A stretch of 14,000 nt of DNA from Cristatella mucedo (taxonomy: Eukaryota; Bryozoa; Phylactolaemata; Cristatellidae), in contig WPIO01000050.1 of assembly GCA_009760855.2 (NCBI GenBank), forward strand, positions 126,001-140,000, given 5' to 3'. Positions 7,847 to 14,000 of the stretch are shown here, in pieces; within the stretch, counting starts at the first letter, position 1, and each line of letters begins with the position of its first letter. The position numbers and the translations under genes were made by a program. The notes beneath the pieces were generated by a model. It was given only the letters and a program-made list of their open reading frames with translations, ran no database searches and was not told the origin of the DNA.

Positions 7847-7900
7847 GCGTAGACGATCTTGTTTTCATGCGAAACAAGAAGAGACCGTTCGTCTCTACGC
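7847..7900. repeat. three-stem nested inverted repeat
   Basis: GCGT (7847-7850) pairs with ACGC (7897-7900). Inside lie two perfect stems: TCTTGTTT with AAACAAGA around a 7-nt loop, and AGAGAC with GTCTCT around the 5-nt loop CGTTC. The arms are nearly contiguous, so a single strand could form a compact three-way junction. It lacks tRNA A and B boxes. It could be a relic of a short palindromic element or a structured RNA. Confidence 0.6.
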
Positions 7901-8130
7901 TTCTACCTTTCCTGGTAATAATTGGTGATGACAAAGTCAGAACTTCTGCTTGTTAATGGCTATCCGAGTGTACCCCATCCATTTTGAAACAAGCTGATAA
8001 ATAAAAGCCCTCCATGTCTACTTGCTGCTCTATGCTTTCAGATAGCCAAATAAGCTTCGATAGCGTTATAGAGAACTTTCGTGCTTAACGTCCCGTTTGT
8101 CCTTTCGGCCTTGTGAACTTAAAGATTAGG

Positions 8131-8233
8131 ATGCATACACATGTACACACATATGTACATACGTACATACATACATGCATACATACATGCATACACACAC
8201 ATACATACATTGCTTACATGCATGCATACATTC

Positions 8234-8271
<38 letters not shown>

Positions 8272-8590
8272 ATATATGTATATTTATATATATATATATA
8301 TGTGTGCATTGCTTGCATACATACATACATGCATGCAGACCTACATACATTCCTATACATATAAATGTATATACATATAAATATATATATAAATATATAT
8401 ATATATATGCGTACGTACATGCCTACCTACATTCATGCCCACACACAAGCATACGAGCGAGCTCACACACACACACATACAAAAACAAACACACACACAC
8501 ACACAAACACAAACACACATACACACAGATACACTTACACACACGCACATCTATCCATTCATGCATGCATACATGCGTGCATGTATGCAC
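8131..8590. repeat. compound microsatellite (ACAT, AT, GT, AC)
   Basis: Successive blocks are ACAT/ATGC tetranucleotides (about 8131-8230), AT dinucleotides (8234-8259), GT (8259-8271), further AT tracts (8280-8302 and about 8362-8408), ACAT again, and an AC-rich tract (about 8464-8535), ending with more ATGC/ACAT units. Long open frames on both strands here are products of the stop-poor repeat and are not genes. Confidence 0.97.
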
Positions 8591-9291
8591 AGCCTTACGT
8601 GGCTGAGAGGCATTCCATGTCAGAGTTTTTTAATTTAAATCCTGTTTTGGTGCATCTCCACCCTATAGAATCTGCTCAATCACAACGTCACAACTAGATA
8701 TAACTGCTCACTACGAACATGCTCCATTGTAATATACGAGTCCATGTATCGGTTCTGAGGCTCAACATCCTACTAGAGCTCCATAGCATCAATAATTAGG
8801 AAAAAAGTACTAGGATTATAAAATAATCAAGAAAGGGTGCAGTGCCCATAAATAGGTGTTCAAGATGTATCCCTGCGTATTCTTAGATCTGGGTAAGGTG
8901 TTCGTCTAAGTCAATGTGCTCAATTCTATTTCCGTTTGCTGTAGTCGCTTACCGATTAGGTGACCACCTTCTAGCAGCAAAGTTGGACCTCTAGGAGTCT
9001 TTGACCAACCCTCAAAGCCCTTAGCAACTACTTCTTAGGTAACATATCACGCATTCATCTGTAACGCTAGCATTGCTGCGGGAAATGAATAAATAATAAT
9101 GACCAAATAAAAAACTTTAGGGGTCAAAGTTACGAGTACAAGTGGATGTTTGTCTGCCCAATGCACTATGTTAGACTTCAGTAACTATGACACTTGATTA
9201 GACTAAATTGTTAACAAGACATACGTATCTAAATCTCGGCAGTTTTTTCACTTATCTAAACGAACAGTGAGTTTGCAGCAAAACCTACTCA
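8591..9291. other. no supported gene; possible ancient RT trace
   Basis: The only coding-like trace is a plus-strand run near 8875-8915 that reads 'YPCVFLDLGKVF', resembling the FLDLSKAFD block of non-LTR RTs, then a stop and unclear sequence. AATAAA occurs at 9088-9093 and 9106-9111 on the plus strand, consistent with AT-rich sequence or an old retroposon end. Confidence 0.35.
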
Positions 9292-9360
9292 TGCTCAAAC
9301 CCACTCTGCCTGCTCAAACCAGCTCAGCCTGCTTAAAACTTGCATTGAATGCTCAAACCT
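9292..9360. repeat. short degenerate minisatellite, about 19-bp unit
   Basis: TGCTCAAACC-like unit starts occur at 9292, 9311, 9330 (TGCTTAAAAC) and 9350, giving periods of 19, 19 and 20 bp. The second half of the unit is poorly conserved. Confidence 0.7.
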
Positions 9361-9866
9361 GCAAGTCTCTCAGCCACTTCGATGCCAATCATGAGAAGCA
9401 CAATGTGCTTCATGCTTTGTACTAGCGACCAAGATTTCACAAGCTCAACTTAAAGGAAGTACTTGGTTCTTTGGAAACTATGGCTATGAGTCTTAGAAAG
9501 TCTTTAAGACTCAACAGGTGATAGATATAGCTGAGTAGTTGATTAAGGAAGCCTAGAAATGCAGCCACGTTTCATTTTTGATAAGTGACAAGCAATTTTT
9601 CTTTGTTTACCGTCTGATACAGAGCAGCATTCTTCATCCTTCCCGCAATTTCCACCTTGACTTGTTGCATTATTTCGCTTAATGGAGGTTTGCTCATTGG
9701 TAAAAGAAGCTTTTGCTCTGTCGGCTTCAGACCGTAAAGCTCGTATTCACAATTCTTAGGTAATACATATAATCAATCTCTCGTGCAGCCAATTACGCAC
9801 TTATTACTTCCTCGACTGCCCCTCCCCTCGATTCAGTGACGCTTGAGATTTCCTTCGTTGCGTTAA
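9361..9866. other. no supported gene
   Basis: I see no coding frame of convincing length, no splice pair and no RNA gene. Base composition is ordinary for the window. Confidence 0.5.
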
Positions 9867-9894
9867 ATGGAGTACGGTGACTACCGTACTCCAT
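9867..9894. repeat. perfect 12-bp hairpin with 4-nt loop
   Basis: ATGGAGTACGGT is followed by the loop GACT and the exact reverse complement ACCGTACTCCAT. The stem has no mismatch. An 81-codon plus frame starts at its first base but shows no family signature, so a start-codon hairpin role is not supported. Confidence 0.85.
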
Positions 9895-10478
9895 ATCTGA
9901 ATTTGTGCAGGCTTTCAGTGCTTTACAGACAATGCTGCAGCATATCATATGCAGATCAGCAATTCTGCTGCACCCACTTTGTCTTTGTCGCTTTGTGCGG
10001 TTACAGGCAGGCGGAGATGGTCCTTACACAAAATACCCGTCAGGTTAAAGGCCGTGCGAGGAGAACGCTTTGCGAGCCCTTGTCTATCGAAATCGAGAAA
10101 AATCCTCATTAACTCGGCCCATCCGTATGTTACTACACAGATCATCATCAATCGTTCGCGAGCAGCTGCAATGAAGTTTGACTTCCTGGCGATGGCTACT
10201 AGTAAATTGTACTATTACATATATTGATTACAGTTATTTATTTATTTGATTTATGTATTGATATTTATTGATTATATTATATTTATCTATTATATTGACT
10301 ATTAGTAAATTGTACTCAAGGCCGTAAAGGTTAATCACTAATCCGATAGCTACCAGTCATCAATTTCCTCTCGGCTCTTCCAAGCATAGCATCTCCCTGA
10401 CTAAAGAGCTACTTATGGCGAGCTTCCAAAAAAAACTGCATGAAACGCGTCCCCGGACACCACGCGAATTCAGACTGA
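9895..10478. other. no supported gene; AT-rich tract
   Basis: Overlapping short frames at 9867-10227 on both strands show no recognisable domain. An AT-rich tract bounded by a direct repeat occupies 10200-10316. From 10415 a plus-strand ATG frame runs to 10711 (98 codons, starting MASFQKKLHETRPRTP); it overlaps the 10479-10823 open frame in another phase and neither is recognised. Confidence 0.45.
10200..10316. repeat. AT-rich tract between 14-bp direct repeats
   Basis: TAGTAAATTGTACT occurs exactly at 10200-10213 and 10303-10316. The 89 bp between them is almost entirely A and T with TTATTTATTTGATT-like runs. The arrangement resembles a target-site duplication around a small retroposon tail or local slippage, but no A or B box or RT-derived sequence is present. 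Confidence 0.65.
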
Positions 10479-10823
10479 CCCACTGCTGCAATCAAATCAT
10501 CGTGCCCGCACGAACATTCGCTACTCGTCCACCCAGAAGCCAACAGTCAGCCAGCCCAAGCCCACAGTGCAAGCCCACAGTCTGCCTTAACATGCAGAAA
10601 GTTTTGTCAACCATCACTTTGCTCACTCAAGAAAGCATTCGCTGTAGTCAGTCTTTCCTCAAACACGGGGAAACGATTCTACTGGAACGGTGGCCGCCCA
10701 ACTTCGCCTAGGTGGAACGTGAGTGCAGCAGATTGTTTACATTTCTTGGCATTCCCCTGTCCAACTCCGGCTGCGACCTGTAGAGTTGCCATTTCCTCCA
10801 CGAGCAAGTTGCCGTCCGTTAAG
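10479..10823 (+). CDS. candidate internal exon, unknown protein
   Basis: After a TGA at 10476-10478 the plus frame stays open for 115 codons to the strong donor AAG|GTAAGT (intron start 10824), then meets a stop ten codons later. There is no in-frame ATG, so it could only be an internal exon. The translated segment is Ser/Pro/Ala-rich (NSQPAQAHSASPQSALTCRK), has several cysteines (CRKFCQPSLC), and ends near SSTSKLPSVK. A 13-bp tandem duplication (10557-10582) lies in it. I do not recognise the protein. A possible acceptor AG lies at 10472-10473. A chance open frame is a real alternative. Confidence 0.25.
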
Positions 10824-10862
10824 GTAAGTGCAGGAACTTTGCCATTTTAGGCGGGATCCATG

Positions 10863-11360
10863 TTAGGAGCATGGCATGCTTCTGTGGCAGAAGCACTTGC
10901 AATTGGGCAGAGCTTCAGAGCTCAGTTTCTCTGCTTTTGCGACATCACTTAGTGCAGCCGTCGCTCCAACTTCAGGACTGGCGATCAGCTGGATTTTGTC
11001 GTTAAAGACGACGTTGCTGCACGCTAAAGCAGGAGCTTCGACTCCAAAGTATTCTCGATGGGCGGCAGCAGCATCGTAGACGAAGAAATCGGGCTGCTGG
11101 CTTCTCTGGATCAGCTTGATCTGGTCGTTTTCAATAGATAGGGTTCCGTTGGCGACCATGTCCTGAATCGTCGGAAAAATCTCGCGGCAGACGATGCAGC
11201 TCTCTTGCTCGTGCTTGTCGTGGGTCAGACTTTTCAGGCATTCCATCGCTAGGCTGTATGTCGTCAGCTCTGCAAGATTTAGCAAGCAGCAAAAACTTGT
11301 ATGCCAAGTCGTACATGTACCGCCTAACTTATCGGCAAGTATTACAAAACAATCAAACAT
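10863..11360 (-). CDS. probable terminal exon(s), BTB-like protein
   Basis: The minus frame opens at an acceptor (pyrimidine-rich run ending GCATGCAG, AG at 11362-11361) and runs to a stop at 10863-10865. It starts MFDCFVILADKLGG and continues to LAMECLKSLTHDKHEQ, ESCIVCREIFPTIQDMVANG, then PDFFVYDAAAAHREYFGVEA and PNCKCFCHRSMPCS at the end. The 'LADKL...LAMECL' pattern resembles the last helices of BTB domains, which mediate protein-protein contacts, often in ubiquitin ligase adaptors or transcription regulators. A candidate 51-nt intron inside would bring the two halves of that pattern together. Beyond the helix the C-terminal ~120 residues are not recognised. No AATAAA is seen on the minus strand close to the stop. 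Earlier exons are expected at higher coordinates but not identified. Confidence 0.45.
   Translation of the reverse strand: MFDCFVILADKLGGTCTTWHTSFCCLLNLAELTTYSLAMECLKSLTHDKHEQESCIVCREIFPTIQDMVANGTLSIENDQIKLIQRSQQPDFFVYDAAAAHREYFGVEAPALACSNVVFNDKIQLIASPEVGATAALSDVAKAEKLSSEALPNCKCFCHRSMPCS
11270..11320 (-). other. candidate 51-nt in-frame intron
   Basis: On the minus strand GTACATGTAC at 11320 could be a donor and GCTAAATCTTGCAG, ending at 11270, an acceptor with a CTAAAT branch-like motif. Removal deletes 17 codons without shifting frame and gives ILADKLGELTTYSLAMECL, which spaces better for a BTB-type helix pair. The donor is weak, so retention as coding sequence is possible. Confidence 0.35.
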
Positions 11361-11437
11361 CTGCATGCGAAAAACATATAAATAATTTGTTGGTATGACA
11401 CCTTAAAAGAACCCAATCTTTATCCCAGTGCTTCACA

Positions 11438-11546
11438 TATGTGGCAGCAGGGCTTGAGTCCACGACCTTGGCTATCATGGGCATTCACCTTGACCTCGAT
11501 CGTTAAAAACGAGCACCTTAACCCCAGTGACGAAAAGGGCGGCAAT
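11438..11546 (-). mobile_element. tRNA-like segment (SINE head), interrupted
   Basis: On the minus strand an A-box/D-arm-like CTGGGGTTAAGGTGCTCG (about 11510-11528) is followed by an anticodon-arm-like CTCG...CGAG stem around TTTTTAACGAT. A T-arm/B-box-like GTGGACTCAAGCCC (11450-11463) ends in CTGCTGCC. A 28-bp insert bounded by GTC separates anticodon arm and T arm; without it the A-to-B distance would be normal for a tRNA. Mismatches and the insert rule out a working tRNA; a tRNA-derived SINE fragment is likely. Confidence 0.5.
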
Positions 11547-11590
11547 GCACACTCTAGAACCCTAGCAGGCTATACCCCTCGGTCTTTTCA

Positions 11591-11657
11591 TAGGCCTGAA
11601 GTGCTCACACTTTACATACAAGGTCATGTGTTCGATCCCTGCAGTAGGCAATTTGTA
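11591..11657 (+). mobile_element. second tRNA-like segment (SINE head)
   Basis: On the plus strand TAGGCCTGAAGTGCTC (from 11591) resembles a degenerate A box and GTGTTCGATCC (11628-11638) is a good B-box match; they are 37 bp apart, the spacing of tRNA promoters. The acceptor stem is not convincing. It points away from the minus-strand segment at 11438-11546 and ends about 25 bp before the LINE-A tail at 11682. Confidence 0.5.
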
Positions 11658-11681
11658 ATCAACTAATGCAAGCCGTCCAGT

Positions 11682-11976
11682 AATGATAATAATAATGGAC
11701 TTGATAAAGCGCCTTCAGAGCTCTTAATCTCTTTCTATGCTCTTTACATTTGCTGCAAAGGGAAACGTGATTGGATGGTGAGTAATATCATGCTTGATAA
11801 ACAACATGAATAACATGGTTAGGGGTGGCATGCACAGTGTCAGCATACAAGTTTGGTTAGTGGCAGCATGCACAGTGTCAGCATGCATAAGCACATGAAG
11901 GAAGAATCACATGGACCCACTAAATGCTGTCCTAAATAGGTTTTTTCAAGTTCTCCCCAAATGTGATCAAATTAGA
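11682..11976 (-). mobile_element. LINE-A 3' tail, copy 2
   Basis: The block aligns with 3983-4285: both contain CTTGATAAAGYGCC, ATCATGCTTGATAAACAAC, TTAGTGGCAGCATGCACAGT and CACTAAATGCTGTCCT. On the minus strand it ends in the hairpin region and (ATT)n followed by CATTACT. Homology stops near 11976, within the last codons of the ORF2 equivalent, so it is a severely 5'-truncated insertion of about 290 bp. The terminal hairpin is weaker than in copy 1. Confidence 0.88.
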
Positions 11977-13304
11977 CTGTAGTCACTAACCACTAATGCT
12001 CTTCCGTCAAAACATAAACCAGGCTGTTTAATCAGCTTATCTTTACATTGAATGCATCGGTAGAGCATCAAGCCGTTATCAAACACAGCTAATTCCCGGA
12101 ACGTTTACCTATCAGTCAGTATGGAGATCTTGGGCTTGTTTGGGCACAAAAACCGACAGCAAGATTTCATCCAAAGGTTTTAAGGAACCACTTCAGAGGA
12201 TCTGACGGTGCGATGGGAAACGTTTGCAGTAAAAACGTCAGATGGGCTTGTTACTCAACGTTCAAGCGATAGCAGTAACTATGAGTGCAGCCTTTGTTCG
12301 CTGGAAATGTCTTGTGTGACTGTAAGTGACAGTAAGTATGTCAGATGGGCTAGCCAGTTCAAGCGATGGTACTGAACCAGCAAGTGCATGATCCCTCTGA
12401 TTGAAATACTCTTTGTGACATTGAGTGAGAGTAAGCCTGTCAGACAGGCTACTTGTATAGCTCTCTTAGAGAAATCAGCCTCTTGCTAGCCACTGTACGT
12501 CTGCGGAGTACAAGCTCCCTCCTATTGAACGTCCTTAAATTGCCTGCTCAAACAGATAATGTGCACCTTGCCAAAAGCCAGTTGATAAGCTTTCTTTCAG
12601 CATATTTAAATTGCATTAGAGAGATATTAGTACAGCTTTTGACATTAGATAAATGCTTCATTACGACGATTGTTGTTGAGAGCTAGGTCAGGCGATCTTG
12701 TAATTCGAGGCACAGCTTGATTGGGATCCAGTGTTGGCCGTTATTTCCACTCTGTGGACCTATGCTCCGCATTTGCTTTAATACTGTGCTACCTTTCTGT
12801 GTCTCGCACTTGTGCTTTAAACTAATAGCAATAATAATAACATTTTGTTTTTGGTGCACTAAAGAGAAATTGCACTCTATTTTAGTGTTTCACAATTCGC
12901 TGCGAGAGAATCTGTGCCAATGGTGTTGGATGAATGCACGTCATAGAGCATGCAAAACCAAAAAAGTATCATGCTTACACTAGCATTCTAATCATAGCAC
13001 AAAGTTACTCCAGGGAGCCGGTGAGTAAAACAACTGGGTCGGAAGCATGCACTGAATCATGCACTGGTGCGAACACAGAGCTTGAGCTAGAACGAGAAAC
13101 GTTTGAAGTTGCAAAGATGAATAGCCAACCAGAATGGATGGGTCAGATGCAGCCGCAACTTTGAACATACGAGGTACAGTGAGACATATATCCCTAGCTT
13201 TGCGTGATATTTTTACCTTCTAGTGACCCTCTTACTGGGGCCTTAATACTTACTTACGTTCTGGCGCCCCTCAGGCTATGGCTTTAACATTTCCGTTCTT
13301 ACTA
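11977..13304. other. no supported gene
   Basis: Plus frames at 12453-12686, 12717-12983 and 12934-13164 are open for 77-88 codons but show no domain, no consistent splice context and no neighbouring exon. A tandem repeat occupies 12237-12460. A short AATAATAATAACATTTTG tract near 12829-12850 faintly resembles another LINE tail end but is too short to call. Confidence 0.5.
12237..12460 (+). repeat. degenerate ~100-bp tandem repeat, two units plus a start
   Basis: GTCAGATGGGCT begins at 12237 and 12340, and GTCAGACAGGCT at 12439, giving periods of 103 and 99 bp. Within each unit GTTCAAGCGAT follows, and the unit ends with TGTGACTGTAAGTGACAGTAAG or its variant. The middle is diverged. Confidence 0.75.
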
Positions 13305-13500
13305 GTAATGATAATAACGATAAAAATACATTTTCATGGTGCCCTCAAGTGACGTTCTAAACACTTCATCTATGCTGTATTGGAAGTATGATCATATGTT
13401 TACTGCTAACATGCATAGTGTGTCTGCATGCATAATATAGTTACCGATTACATGTAATTGTCAACATGCAAATATGGTTAGTCGTAGCATGCAAAAGCAC
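13305..13500 (-). mobile_element. LINE-A 3' tail, copy 3 (diverged)
   Basis: The edge AGTAATGATAATAA matches copy 2, followed by a shifted hairpin region (GGTGCCCTCAAG). The inner part ACATGCAAATATGGTTAGTC then GTAGCATGC corresponds to GCATGCAAATGTGGTTAGTG then GCAGCATGC in copy 1. Divergence is clearly greater than between copies 1 and 2, suggesting an older insertion. Confidence 0.7.
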
Positions 13501-14000
13501 ACCGGTGCCTCTAACTGCCTCAGACTCTCAACTTTTTTGGAGCTGCCATTCTCGACATTCGCACTTTAACAGCTAAACTCCTTGAATTGAGTTACGGCAA
13601 AGCAAGCCGACTATAGATGGGAAAGCCTATATTAACTCGGAAAATGGCAAGCCTCACAGTCGAATGTTGATCAAACAGCATCCCCTGGGCGTGCGCGGCA
13701 TCTTAGTAGTCAATTCCAACACTTCCCTTTACTACATGATTACCTCAGATGCATAGCAAGCTGGCTACTTTTATTTCAGGTTACTCTGCAAAACTTCGTT
13801 CGTGCTTTATGTCACAGTAACTCAGCCTATTTTTTCCTTGCGTTTGTCATATCTTAACGACCTTTCCTAACTATCTATTCTTCCAGGTCTGCGTACAGTG
13901 TTAGGAGAGCTTACAGTGGTTCGAAACACAGTGGCTAGGCTTTTTTTATCGTGTTCGTAGCACCTGCCCAATTCTTTCACGTTTATCTGACCTAAACTTT
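13501..14000. other. no supported gene
   Basis: I see no open frame of useful length, RNA gene, repeat unit or splice pair with coding sequence. The pyrimidine-rich stretches near 13800-13890 are not tied to an exon. Confidence 0.5.

Larger units (their letters stand above)
7191..8130. other. no supported gene; structured and regulatory-like motifs
   Basis: No open frame here resembles a protein family; a minus-strand frame at 7221-7436 has no recognisable domain. The stretch contains a 20-bp-period duplication at the LINE-A edge, two palindromes and a cluster of AGGTCA half-sites, each listed separately. AATAAA occurs on the plus strand at 8000-8005 with no associated coding frame. Confidence 0.5.

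Noticed and set aside
8131-8590. Repeated short units considered as a CRISPR-like array
   Set aside because: Units are 2-4 bp simple repeats without unique spacers, in an animal-like sequence.
8113-8697. Several long open frames on both strands rich in His, Tyr, Thr and Ile
   Set aside because: They lie in the ACAT/AT/AC microsatellite, which lacks stops by composition. They are not proteins.
11131-11316. Alternative minus frame starting MYDLAYKFLLLAKSC
   Set aside because: At first it suggested a frameshift in the BTB-like exon, but its first half lies in the candidate intron and the main frame is continuous; treated as a shadow.
11438-11657. Functional tRNA genes
   Set aside because: One has a 28-bp insert and an imperfect acceptor stem; the other lacks a convincing acceptor stem and has a degenerate A box.
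12829-12870. AATAATAATAACATTTTG followed by GGTGCACT, considered as a fourth LINE-A tail
   Set aside because: Only about 35 bp resemble the tail edge and no internal tail motif follows.
12453-13164. Three consecutive plus-strand frames as exons of one gene
   Set aside because: No consistent donor/acceptor pairs connect them and the translations show no domain.

Overview
The window looks like intergenic or intronic DNA from an animal genome, probably an invertebrate. The taxon cannot be fixed from sequence alone. The reasons are degraded CR1/L2-group non-LTR retrotransposons, tRNA-derived SINE-like pieces, a long animal-style microsatellite, C2H2 zinc-finger and BTB-like fragments with GT/AG splice contexts, and no compact bacterial-style genes. 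I see no complete host gene, no intact mobile element, no CRISPR array and no functional rRNA or tRNA gene.

Layout: 1-979 has only short uninformative ORFs. 980-2298 (+) is a heavily mutated LINE ('LINE-B'), readable from reverse-transcriptase (RT) blocks to the C-terminus plus a 3' module. 2976-3398 (-) holds a probable terminal exon of a zinc-finger protein with a branch-point/acceptor and a poly(A) signal. 3983-7190 (-) is a 5'-truncated LINE ('LINE-A') running from the end of the endonuclease through the RT to its 3' hairpin tail. It is broken by a 260-bp LINE-B fragment and by a 490-bp LINE-A segment in inverted orientation, flanked by 48-bp direct repeats. The result is a ~460-bp inverted repeat in which RT thumb sequences face each other.

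7191-8130 has no gene but holds four exact AGGTCA nuclear-receptor half-sites within 186 bp and two structured palindromes. 8131-8590 is a compound microsatellite. 8591-10478 has no gene, with a perfect 12-bp hairpin at 9867-9894 and a 14-bp direct repeat around an AT-rich tract. 10479-10823 (+) is an open frame ending in a strong splice donor. 10863-11360 (-) is a probable terminal exon with BTB-like features and a possible 51-nt in-frame intron. 11438-11657 holds two tRNA-like segments on opposite strands. 11682-11976 and 13305-13500 are two more LINE-A 3' tails, with a ~100-bp tandem repeat between them at 12237-12460.

The parts do not form a working pathway. The retroelement pieces are fossils, and the exon candidates appear to belong to larger genes extending outside the window. 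The most unusual structure is the rearranged LINE-A block. The most testable host features are the two minus-strand terminal exon candidates and the AGGTCA cluster. Similarity levels given here are by-eye estimates, not computed alignments.
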